This document shows, one piece after another, positions 49,801 to 56,632 of a stretch of 64,000 nucleotides of DNA (positions within the stretch are counted from its first letter, which is position 1; the number at the start of each line of letters is the position of its first letter). This stretch comes from Candidatus Saccharimonadota bacterium (GTDB taxonomy: Bacteria > Patescibacteriota > Saccharimonadia > Saccharimonadales > Saccharimonadaceae): assembly GCA_905373795.1 (NCBI GenBank), contig CAJPUO010000002.1, positions 1 to 64,000 of the forward strand, written 5' to 3'. The notes below the pieces were generated by a model. It saw only the letters and a list, made by a program, of their open reading frames with translations. It had not been told where the DNA came from and did not search any database. A program made the translations under genes and the position numbers.

Positions 49801-51483
49801 GACGAAATATATGCTTATGACGGCGGCGACGTTGTATATCGTGGCTTAGCTGGCAATGATACGCTCCATGGCGGCAAGGGGGACGACAAATTGTATGGCG
49901 ACGATGGCGATGATGTTCTTGCTGGCAGAGACGGCGATGATTTGATTGATGGCGGCACCGGCAATGATTATATTCTTGGCGATGCTGGCAACGATGTTTT
50001 AATTGGCGGCGAAGGTAATGACGAAATTAAAGGCGGCACTGGCAGCGATACCTACATATTCAATAGGGGCGACGGAGTGGATATAATTGAAGAAACCGAT
50101 GGCTTTGATAAGATTTGCCTGGGCGAGGGAATTACTCCGGATGACGTCGTTGCTCGGGTTTCACTGGTAAATAGTAATGAAGTTTCGCTTGAGTTGTCAC
50201 TCAAAGGAACAGGCGATAAAATTACCGTTCGCCGCCAGTTTGGTACTTTTTCCTATTCAAATGGAGATACTGCCTCGCCGAGCGCGCAAATAGAGCAAAT
50301 TACATTTACCGATGGGACAATCTGGGGTATTGACGAGATTTACCGCCGAGCGCATGTCATGTCTGGAACGGATGGCAATGATAATTTCCATGCTGCTGGC
50401 GGTTCGGCGGTGGTTTATAACGGTCGTAGCGGCGATGACTACATCGCAGGAACTATGGGCGACGACAAACTCTACGGCGATGACGGAGACGACACAATAT
50501 ATGGCGGGGAAGGTAATGATCTGCTGGTCGGCGGCAAGGGCAACGACGAATTAAGCGGCTCTCGCGGCGATGATATATACATCTTTAATAAAGGCGACGG
50601 CTCTGACGTGATTAGCGAATGCGGCGGTATAGATACAATCAAGTTCGGCGAGGGAATTACTCCAGATGATGTCGATGTCAAGCGGGTATATAAAAGTGGT
50701 AGCGATTGTGGCTATGCTCTTGAATTATCTCTCAAAGGAACTAGCGATAAAATCTCTGTAAAAAACTACTTTGGATACTATAGCTATAGCGGTTTTCACA
50801 AGCCATCTCCGGAAAGCCTGATCGAAAAAATAGTTTTCGCCGATGGTACTGTCTGGACTCAGGATACGATCAATAGTAAAGTACATAATATTACCGGCAC
50901 TAAGGATAGTGAAACTATACAAGCCTTTGATGACGATCCAGTAGTTTATTCCGGTTTAGGCGGCGATGACAATCTTTATGGATCTAAATCAGATGACAAA
51001 CTTTATGGCGATGATGGTAACGATCACATTGTTGGTTATGGCGGCGATGATCTGCTGGTCGGCGGTACAGGCAATGATTATCTGGACGGATATTATGGGA
51101 ATGATACGTATGTCTTTAATAAAGGCGACGGTTCTGACACGGTGTATGACGCTGGTGGCAATGACGATAAGATTATGCTTGGCTATAACTCTCAAGATAT
51201 TATGTTTGAGAGGCTTGGCAATAATTTGCGCCTACGCATGATTGGTTCAGCGGATTCGATAACTATTGACTCGTGGTATAAAAACAGCAGTAATCAATAT
51301 AAAATCGAAACCTTCAAATCCGCCACTGGCAGTACCATTACTCACACTCAAATCGAAAACCTAATCCAAGCTATGTCCTCCTTCCAAAAAGACACCGGCA
51401 TGACCTGGGAACAAGCCTTAACAACCCAACCATCGCAAGTCCAAGCCATTGTTCAGGAGTATTGGACGGTGCCGGGGGTGTGA
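46810..51483 (+). CDS. RTX lipase-like protein with FrpC-type self-processing module
   Basis: 1557 aa, no N-terminal signal. (1) N-terminal module (1-96) shared with the 80-aa ORF. (2) Class 3 lipase/alpha-beta hydrolase (about 97-295): VFSFRGTDFDL and FTGHSLGGSLAQY, with candidate triad S159, D213 (NESDLIG) and H289 (GNHGMSDM). (3) Three 22-residue amphipathic repeats (338-403). (4) FrpC-like self-processing module (about 438-575), beginning VDPLIFDLDGDGI with DxDxDG calcium loops; in FrpC the Asp-Pro bond (here D440-P441) is cut when Ca2+ binds. (5) A helical segment (about 576-850). (6) Four RTX blocks with HCBP-related domains. (7) C-terminus LIQAMSSFQKDTGMTWEQAL..., as in RTX proteins exported by type I secretion. 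Likely a secreted Ca-dependent effector acting on lipid. Unusual in a monoderm lineage; probably acquired. Confidence 0.88.
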   Translation: MPKTIDYINLSKLVYAKFRGDDRGKSIGSIFDKAMRDDNQGKREGLDTSSLELSALKEESNPLRSWILLDFISTPSGFRAAAFQKPKTGEIVFSFRGTDFDLSTIKGYIEADKDISNADAQIALGMSLNLPAQFADAEKFVNSVLASHPKADYTFTGHSLGGSLAQYMTYKTGHKSTTFNGPGIGSLVESVTGEKINYSAYENLSTNYANESDLIGNLWNNFRIGNNKVIRSSLNNTSAEDVMAVAKMQAIVTLMSATGLVPSTAPKIIEEGTEALKRLAKNGTPTGNHGMSDMMAKDGKLNDSTKKPDDFVLFMGYMTEGAKKAVEGGVFVFYVAGGLLTYGAEGVVKFVKTSKFVIEGLAYYGAEGVEKFIDTSEFVIEGLAYHIADGTIKFVDTTGSLIADGVWGGYSLLRGWFSNGLKGIQDLFNSATAAPPVRVDPLIFDLDGDGIKTTSLDKSRTYFDLDSNGFAERTAWVDASDGLLVLDRNNDGQITSGQELFGDQTLLANGVRAASGFEALKEFDSNRDGRIDAKDEVYSKLKIWRDLNGDGISQAEELKGLSDYNIASISLSSTSSNASDVMNNIQRRVGSFIKTDGSGGVIGEYLLNRNTLESHDLLDGKITVSEDILALPDLPGAGNVSSLRVAMAKDTSGRLKKLVSDLVNADDTVNRNQLFTEAVYKWTGADTVNPKSRGNFIDARRLAVLEKFMGTDFAGSNGANPNENAAPLLNKAYRKLMNRLYASIAGNTFLKELVNKVEYTATVESGLVVDLSRIRAEIDKKLAVNPAVGRQMLDDFLRVAYGSGLEDSESLKDFCAHYATESSETAKIVYAVDRDAIIGSEKADSLYATAADALLYGGVGNDTLSGSQGNDILIGGQGDDVLYGSTGDDIYVFSKGDGVDYISDSGGIDTIQFCKGIRPDDVSIKRVAQGDHYNLELAIKDSADRIVVDDYFGHYYYSGFSETPQKKIDKVVFADGTIWTQDTIYQRMHNITGTNDRDEIYAYDGGDVVYRGLAGNDTLHGGKGDDKLYGDDGDDVLAGRDGDDLIDGGTGNDYILGDAGNDVLIGGEGNDEIKGGTGSDTYIFNRGDGVDIIEETDGFDKICLGEGITPDDVVARVSLVNSNEVSLELSLKGTGDKITVRRQFGTFSYSNGDTASPSAQIEQITFTDGTIWGIDEIYRRAHVMSGTDGNDNFHAAGGSAVVYNGRSGDDYIAGTMGDDKLYGDDGDDTIYGGEGNDLLVGGKGNDELSGSRGDDIYIFNKGDGSDVISECGGIDTIKFGEGITPDDVDVKRVYKSGSDCGYALELSLKGTSDKISVKNYFGYYSYSGFHKPSPESLIEKIVFADGTVWTQDTINSKVHNITGTKDSETIQAFDDDPVVYSGLGGDDNLYGSKSDDKLYGDDGNDHIVGYGGDDLLVGGTGNDYLDGYYGNDTYVFNKGDGSDTVYDAGGNDDKIMLGYNSQDIMFERLGNNLRLRMIGSADSITIDSWYKNSSNQYKIETFKSATGSTITHTQIENLIQAMSSFQKDTGMTWEQALTTQPSQVQAIVQEYWTVPGV
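47821..48018 (+). repeat. three tandem 66-base coding repeats
   Basis: Units 47821-47886, 47887-47952 and 47953-48018 encode 22 residues each of the form GL[LA][TY][YH]xA[ED]GxxKF[VI][KD]T[ST]xxFxIE/A. Units 1 and 2 are closest. They are hydrophobic and aromatic with spaced Lys and Glu, suggestive of amphipathic membrane-contacting helices, between the lipase and the self-processing module. Confidence 0.8.
49363..51320 (+). repeat. four RTX (GGxGxDxLx) blocks with HCBP-related domains
   Basis: Block 1 about 49363-49495, block 2 about 49830-50065, block 3 about 50415-50590, block 4 about 50945-51120. Each has nonapeptides such as GGTGNDYIL or GGEGNDLLV followed by the closing D-x-Y-x-F-x-(K/R)GDG. 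In the first three a spacer domain follows with GIxPDDVxx and a FADGTIWT-type end (haemolysin-type calcium-binding related). The repeats bind Ca2+ and fold outside the cell. Confidence 0.9.
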
Positions 51484-51501
51484 TTAAAGTGGAATTGTCG
51501 C

Positions 51502-51507
51502 TATACT
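51502..51507 (+). promoter_or_regulatory. -10 box, leaderless type
   Basis: TATACT ending 6 bases before the ATG at 51514. Confidence 0.65.
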
Positions 51508-51513
51508 TAAAAT

Positions 51514-52683
51514 ATGGGAAGACTCTCGCCTGTGCGAACGATAGACCGGATCGACGCCCAGACTCTAGCTCTGAATGCTCAAGGGTTTGGGAAAGTTGCT
51601 CTAGACTCCACTATCAGCGGCGCTGTTTATAGGCTCGGTGCTTTACAGCTTGACTTTGTTTCTCGTATTATAGAGAGCCATTATCTGGTTTTGGCAAGTC
51701 GATGCATCTTTAATTCCGTAGGTGACGCACGGATCGCACTAAGTTCATACTCCGATGTCGTAGAAGGAGAGTATCACGCGGCGTCCTTACTGTGCAAAAC
51801 TGATTTCTTGGATTTTTACCCCTATCTTTCAACAAGACGCGGCTCATTGCGTCGAAGCCATCGCAAAGCTCTAGGCGATAACCCTTGGCGTATTCTTCAG
51901 AAGATTGAAGATATTTTTGAAAAAGACACCGTAGCGTCTGCTAATTCGATTGAAATTATATTACCTGACAAATCAGCTGGAAGCTGGTGGGGACGAAAAA
52001 CTAGTCGAATTGCCTTAGATGCCTTACATTTTCAAGGAAGGCTGGCTATTCACCATCGAGATAAAACAACAAATATGCCATTTTATTGCCGGCCTGAGCT
52101 GCTCGGTATTCCTACTCGTACTGACTTTACTAGATCGGAAATTGAGTCTTCTTTAGACCAAATGGTGCTGCGCTCTGTTGAGTCTCTTGGCTGCGGGTCC
52201 ATGCCTCACATTGCTGATTTTTACCGATTGTCTATCAAAGAGATTAGGACTAGTATTAATAGGCTTATTTCTTCTGGAAAGATAATTGTACTTCAGCCCA
52301 CTTTCGATCATTCATCCTGGTTCGCAACATTTAGCGGACTAGAGAGACTAGAGCAATCAGACATCTCTGATTTCTCTCCTGTTGCTTTGTCGCCATTCGA
52401 TAGCTTGATCTGGCAAAGAGCTCGAACGGAGGCGTTGTTTCAATTTCATTACGTGAATACAATGTACTATTCGAGAGAAAAGCGTAGACTTCTTGGGTTA
52501 GGATACTATGTTCTGCCGATACTTTCGCCGCAGGGTATTGTTGCACGGGTAGACGTTGGAAGGTCAGAAGGAAAAGTTAAGATTATCCAATATTGGAAAG
52601 AACCTGGATTTGATGATGATTCAATCGTCTACACCGCGCTAGAGAATCTTGCGTCTTGGCTGGGAACTGAACTGGAATTCTAA
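51514..52683 (+). CDS. YcaQ/AlkX-type DNA glycosylase (winged-helix protein)
   Basis: 389 aa. YcaQ family (HTH_42) enzymes remove bulky alkylated bases and unhook interstrand DNA cross-links. The catalytic Q-x-D motif appears as LGALQLDFVSRI (YcaQ has QxD; the streptomycete AlkZ has QxQ). The C-terminal family hallmark is present: LSPFDSLIWQRARTEALFQF and EKRRLLGLGYYVLPIL followed by VARVDV. Three winged-helix units span the chain. It lies just after the RTX cassette but has its own leaderless promoter, and its base composition returns to genome average. Could protect the cell from genotoxins. Confidence 0.85.
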   Translation: MGRLSPVRTIDRIDAQTLALNAQGFGKVALDSTISGAVYRLGALQLDFVSRIIESHYLVLASRCIFNSVGDARIALSSYSDVVEGEYHAASLLCKTDFLDFYPYLSTRRGSLRRSHRKALGDNPWRILQKIEDIFEKDTVASANSIEIILPDKSAGSWWGRKTSRIALDALHFQGRLAIHHRDKTTNMPFYCRPELLGIPTRTDFTRSEIESSLDQMVLRSVESLGCGSMPHIADFYRLSIKEIRTSINRLISSGKIIVLQPTFDHSSWFATFSGLERLEQSDISDFSPVALSPFDSLIWQRARTEALFQFHYVNTMYYSREKRRLLGLGYYVLPILSPQGIVARVDVGRSEGKVKIIQYWKEPGFDDDSIVYTALENLASWLGTELEF

Positions 52684-52696
52684 TCCTATTACACGG

Positions 52697-52724
52697 GCTG
52701 GCCGCAAACTAGTATTGCGGCAGC
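52697..52724. terminator. hairpin between convergent genes
   Basis: GCTG-G-CCGCAA and TTGCGGCAGC pair (about 10 bp with one bulge) around ACTAGTA. It lies between the ends of the YcaQ and GT39 genes. No T run on either strand, so it is at best a weak or factor-assisted terminator. Confidence 0.4.
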
Positions 52725-52738
52725 GGTAGAGAAAAGTT

Positions 52739-54241
52739 CTAACCTTTCTCATACAGCCCAACAATCAAATCGCCGTCATGAAATTCCTGTTGCAGTTTCC
52801 AGTTTTTTGGAACGATAGCCATAAATTGGTCGTAGTTTTTAGTGCGGCTGATGAGCCAAATACGCCTTGAAGGCACGCTGTCCATCGTCGGGATTTGCGG
52901 CGTTTTTGTTTTTTTCACCAAGCCCCATTCGCCCCAGCCGTCGTCACCTTCCGGTGCCAGCAGCACGATTTCCTGTCCGGTTTTATTATAATAAGATGTA
53001 TTGAAATAAGTATAAATTTCTGTCGATAATATCGTGTCGCCCGGCTTAATTCCGCTGTTGATATGACTCATTGCCGTATTTGTATTATTCCAAGCCGCTT
53101 CTGCAACCTCATGAATACCAACGTTCCACATGTATCTACCTGTGTATATAGCTAAGAGGAGCGCTATTGCTGTTTTCCACCATTTTTTAGCGCCGATTAA
53201 ACACAAATAAACCGCCAGCAATGCGTAAAATGCCGGTGCTGAGTAGGTGAAGTAGCGGTCAAGATATACCGGCTGACGCAAGCTTAATAAGTAGACGATC
53301 ATCATCGGTGCAAGTAGCCAGGATGTTAGCAGCCAGATTGCGGCGCGTTTTTTCGGGTAATGTTTTGCCAGGCAATACGATGCGGCGATCATCATCGGTG
53401 CCAGCATTAGTCCAAAATATTTGGTTATTCGATAATCGTATGATATGAACATTGATAAAGTGTTTGGTATACTGAATCTGTCAACTTCTGGAATCCAAAA
53501 ACCGCCGCCGACTTTGGTTGTTTGGGAGATCATAATTGGCAGCCATGGTAAAAATAACAACATTCCGAAACCAGCACTTAGCCAGAGATTTTTATTTCGT
53601 ATTACTTTCAGGAAGGCTTTTTTATTGCCGCCGAAGGTTAGCCATATATATATAAAGTGTGCTGGAATAATAAGCGCCAAAAAATACTGCGTGTAAATTC
53701 CAGCGGCAACTAAAGCGCCATACAGCAGCCACCAGCGTTTTTGCTTTTTATGATCAATTGCTTGAATAAAAACATATGTGGCAGCCGAGGCGATGAGTGC
53801 AGCCAACGCGTACATCCTGGCTTCATTACTGTAACGAACTAAAAACGGCCCGATTGCTGCAAAAATCGTCCCCAGAACGGCGATTTTTTTGGAAAATAGT
53901 TTTTCTAGTAGAAAAAAAAGTAATGCTACAGTTGCAACGCCGCAAGTAACGCTAAAGCCGCGCAGCGATTCGGCTGATTCGCCGAACAGCAGCTGCCAAA
54001 CATGCATAATCATGTAGTAAAGCGGCGGATGGACGTCGGTAATGGTTATGGATAGAATGTCGCCGATCGGCTGCTTAACGAGGGCGGCGGTGTAGCCTTC
54101 GTCGTGCCAAATGTCTGCTTTAGTAAAGTATAGCAGTCGGGCGTGGACGGCTAAAAGTAATATTGGGATAAGATATATCCAGCCGGGAATTTTATGGCAT
54201 AAGCTAGCAAAGCGTTTGGCTGCTGATTGAGTTTGTTTCAT
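52739..54241 (-). CDS. GT39-family glycosyltransferase (GT-C fold)
   Basis: 500 aa with about 10-12 membrane helices. Transfers a sugar from a polyprenyl-phosphate donor to an acceptor outside the membrane. The first extracytoplasmic loop has the acidic site WHDEGYTAALV, followed by DVHPPLYYMIMHVWQ, both typical of PMT/ArnT-like GT39 enzymes; the C-terminal 90 residues form a soluble domain. The ATG overlaps the gatD stop (4 bases), so it is the third gene of a murT-gatD operon. The acceptor (wall polymer, lipid or protein) is unknown. Confidence 0.85.
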   Translation of the reverse strand: MKQTQSAAKRFASLCHKIPGWIYLIPILLLAVHARLLYFTKADIWHDEGYTAALVKQPIGDILSITITDVHPPLYYMIMHVWQLLFGESAESLRGFSVTCGVATVALLFFLLEKLFSKKIAVLGTIFAAIGPFLVRYSNEARMYALAALIASAATYVFIQAIDHKKQKRWWLLYGALVAAGIYTQYFLALIIPAHFIYIWLTFGGNKKAFLKVIRNKNLWLSAGFGMLLFLPWLPIMISQTTKVGGGFWIPEVDRFSIPNTLSMFISYDYRITKYFGLMLAPMMIAASYCLAKHYPKKRAAIWLLTSWLLAPMMIVYLLSLRQPVYLDRYFTYSAPAFYALLAVYLCLIGAKKWWKTAIALLLAIYTGRYMWNVGIHEVAEAAWNNTNTAMSHINSGIKPGDTILSTEIYTYFNTSYYNKTGQEIVLLAPEGDDGWGEWGLVKKTKTPQIPTMDSVPSRRIWLISRTKNYDQFMAIVPKNWKLQQEFHDGDLIVGLYEKG

Positions 54242-54954
54242 CGCGGGCGTTTCTCGGCTGTTTCTCGCGCTTTTCTGGCTAAATTGTCGTCAATAAAATA
54301 ATTAGCAATTTCAAGATTGCGCCGCTTCAGGGCGGTATCGATCAAAAAATCGGCAATTTGCGGATTCTTTGGCAGCAGCGGCCCGTGCAGATACGTAGCG
54401 ATGATATTGTTATACCGCACGCCTTCGTATCCGTTGTCGCTGTTTCCTGCGCCCCTAACAACTCGCCCCAAGGGCAGGATATTTTCATCCAAGAAGGTTT
54501 GTCCGCTGTGGTTTTCATAGCCGACGATTCCGCCGAATTCTTTACTTTCCAAAGTAATGTTGCCAATCATCCGCTCATCGCCAGCTCTGGTCTCGATTGG
54601 CAGTATTCCTGCTCCGATGATTCTTTCGCCGCTATTGGTGACGAAAAACTTGCCAAACAGTTGATACATGCCGCAAATCATGAGCATCGGCACGCCGTCT
54701 TCAGCAAGTTTTTTTAGCTCCGCAGCGCGCCGCAGCAGGTCTTCTTGGATAACATTTTGGCCGGAATCTTGGCCGCCGCCGCCAACGAAAATATCGCCTG
54801 CCGAAAAATCTGTAGAATCGCCTGGGTTGTGGTCAATAACTCTGACCGGATAATCGCGCCATTGCAAGCGTTTTTTTAAGACTAGTGTATTGCCCCAATC
54901 GCCGTACAGATTCATGTCGCGCGGGTACAGCTGAATGATAGTTATAGGTTTCAC
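54238..54954 (-). CDS. gatD: GatD, glutaminase subunit of lipid II isoglutaminyl synthase
   Basis: 238 aa. Class I glutamine amidotransferase that supplies ammonia to MurT for amidation of the D-Glu in the lipid II stem peptide. Active-site Cys94 is in LMICGMYQLFGKFF and the His in ATYLHGPLLPKNP (H190), nearly the same positions as in Staphylococcus GatD (C94, H189). Overlaps both murT and the GT39 gene by 4 bases. This amidation is a Gram-positive trait and supports monoderm-type wall chemistry. Confidence 0.93.
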   Translation of the reverse strand: MKPITIIQLYPRDMNLYGDWGNTLVLKKRLQWRDYPVRVIDHNPGDSTDFSAGDIFVGGGGQDSGQNVIQEDLLRRAAELKKLAEDGVPMLMICGMYQLFGKFFVTNSGERIIGAGILPIETRAGDERMIGNITLESKEFGGIVGYENHSGQTFLDENILPLGRVVRGAGNSDNGYEGVRYNNIIATYLHGPLLPKNPQIADFLIDTALKRRNLEIANYFIDDNLARKARETAEKRPR

Positions 54955-56213
54955 GATATTTTCTCCACTTCAGTTTTATCGCTGAGTAATTTCCTGAGCG
55001 TTGTCATGGCAGTGTAGCTGCAAAAAATCTGCTTCGGTTCGTCTGGATTATTGTCTATAAAATAATCCAATGCTTTTGCCAGATTCGGTTCGACTTTTTC
55101 AACCGGCACTTCGTCGTATTGCAGCCGCAAAGCCATGTCGTAGGCGCGGATACCGCTGACAGTTGACACGGTTTTTATCTTTGAAAAGTCAACGTCCCAC
55201 AGCCAGCTCATATCGCGGCCGTCGGCGTAATTATCGTTTATGGCAATCATCATAGCGGCCTGGCTGCGGGCAAACGACAGCAGTGCCAAGCGAAAGCCGC
55301 TGGGGTTTTTTACGAGGATTAGTTCAATTGGTATACCGTGCAGCATAATAGTTTCGCCGCGGCCAAATGCTGGCTGACTGTTTTTTAGTGCCAAAAGCAG
55401 CGCGCCGGTTACTTCGTTGCCGGCAATCTGCCGCGCTAAAGCAATGGCTGCCGCGGCGTTCAATAAATTATACACGCCAGTCAGCTGCGTGCTAATAAGT
55501 GCATTTTTTTCGGATATTCTGAAGACTGCCCGCTGCCCGTCGATTTTTGATAGCAGGACGTCGGCGATTACCCGGCTGTTGGCCCTGGCTGATCCGGATT
55601 TGAGGGTGTCGTCGGTCGGCATTAGTTGTAATAACTCGCTGGTTGTGCCGAAGAAAACGGATTTTGCCCGGATTTTTTTGCTGATTGCGAATATCCTTGG
55701 ATCATCGCGATTCAATACTACCGTGTCAATTGTTGCTGCGGCGATTTTTTCTAATAATTTGGCAGTTGTGTCAATCTCGCCGAAACGATCTAGCTGGTCG
55801 CGCATGACATTAAGCAGCAGGGAGAATCGCGGCTGCACCATTTTAACAAACTTAACCGCCCAAGCCTCGTCTAGTTCTAGTACGGCGATGTCGGCGTCCA
55901 GCTTGCCATGAATATCAACTTCGTTTAACAATGCTGCTGCTACGCCGCGGGAAAAATTGCTGCCGGTACGGTTGGTAAAGACTTTCATTCCGACTGATTC
56001 TAATAGCTCGACAACTATTTTCGTGGTAGTTGTTTTACCGTTAGTGCCGCTGATAATTACTACTCCTTGCGGTAAATCCTCCAAGGTGCGCCTGATAAAA
56101 TCCGGATCAATTTTTTCCACCACCAGACCCGGCAAAGCCGATCCGCCGCCGCGTAATTGCGCCACTTTTTTTACGCTTTTGCCAATAATCGTACTGATCA
56201 TCTGCCTCTGCAT
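54951..56213 (-). CDS. murT: MurT, ligase subunit of lipid II isoglutaminyl synthase
   Basis: 420 aa. Mur-ligase-like ATPase that activates the D-Glu carboxylate of lipid II, working with GatD. P-loop VVIISGTNGKTTTTKIVVEL, then TNRTGSNFSRGVAAALL, LDEAWAVKFV, LLLNVMRDQLDRFGEID, VLNRDDPRI, and the C-terminal DUF1727 domain (NDNYADGRDMSWLWDVDF). The four-Cys zinc ribbon that S. aureus MurT carries in its middle domain is missing: the only Cys is near the C-terminus (IFCSYTAM). I chose the ATG at 56213, 7 bases after TATAAT, instead of a frame reaching 56381 that would overlap the divergent gene. Confidence 0.92.
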   Translation of the reverse strand: MQRQMISTIIGKSVKKVAQLRGGGSALPGLVVEKIDPDFIRRTLEDLPQGVVIISGTNGKTTTTKIVVELLESVGMKVFTNRTGSNFSRGVAAALLNEVDIHGKLDADIAVLELDEAWAVKFVKMVQPRFSLLLNVMRDQLDRFGEIDTTAKLLEKIAAATIDTVVLNRDDPRIFAISKKIRAKSVFFGTTSELLQLMPTDDTLKSGSARANSRVIADVLLSKIDGQRAVFRISEKNALISTQLTGVYNLLNAAAAIALARQIAGNEVTGALLLALKNSQPAFGRGETIMLHGIPIELILVKNPSGFRLALLSFARSQAAMMIAINDNYADGRDMSWLWDVDFSKIKTVSTVSGIRAYDMALRLQYDEVPVEKVEPNLAKALDYFIDNNPDEPKQIFCSYTAMTTLRKLLSDKTEVEKIS

Positions 56214-56220
56214 ACTAGCT

Positions 56221-56251
56221 ATTATAACCCGATTAGCAAATATGCTACAAT
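56221..56251. promoter_or_regulatory. interleaved divergent promoters of murT and the 56258 gene
   Basis: Minus strand: TTGTAG (56245-56250), 18-base spacer, TATAAT (56221-56226), 7 bases to the murT ATG. Plus strand: TACAAT (56246-56251), 6 bases to the ATG at 56258, with TTATAA (56222-56227) as possible -35. Each -10 overlaps the other's -35, so the two genes probably compete for polymerase. Confidence 0.6.
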
Positions 56252-56257
56252 AAAAAC

Positions 56258-56632
56258 ATGTTTTTGGTGGGGATTTTTCAATGGTGGTATGGCAGCGGCC
56301 TGTGGGATTACGCCAGGCGAAGCTTCGTGACAGTGCTAAGAGTGGCCGATCATTTCTCTGTTGGATTGTTGCTAAGGACATTATTTAACCCGTTTCGCCA
56401 AATATCCGCCAGTTATGTTGACGGTCCGCTGCCAGTCAAATTAAGAGCCTTTTTTGACAGGTTAATTTCCAGAATAATCGGCGCGGTTGTTCGTACGCTG
56501 GTTATTTTTATCGGTATTATAGCGATTGCTATTGTGGTTATTTTTGAACTAATCGGCGTTTTGGCGTGGCTAGTTTTGCCAGTGCTGCCAGTTATCGGAT
56601 TTATCTTATGGCGATTGGGGGTGACGCTATGA
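56258..56632 (+). CDS. small membrane protein preceding the Clp-type ATPase
   Basis: 124 aa. Short aromatic N-terminus (FQWWYGSGLWDYARRS), a middle amphipathic region (LLRTLFNPFRQIS), and two C-terminal membrane helices (about 72-95 and 100-120). Leaderless start. Its stop overlaps the ATG of the membrane-anchored Clp-type ATPase (ATGA), so the two probably act together, for example as a membrane adaptor. Family not recognised. Confidence 0.7.
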   Translation: MFLVGIFQWWYGSGLWDYARRSFVTVLRVADHFSVGLLLRTLFNPFRQISASYVDGPLPVKLRAFFDRLISRIIGAVVRTLVIFIGIIAIAIVVIFELIGVLAWLVLPVLPVIGFILWRLGVTL

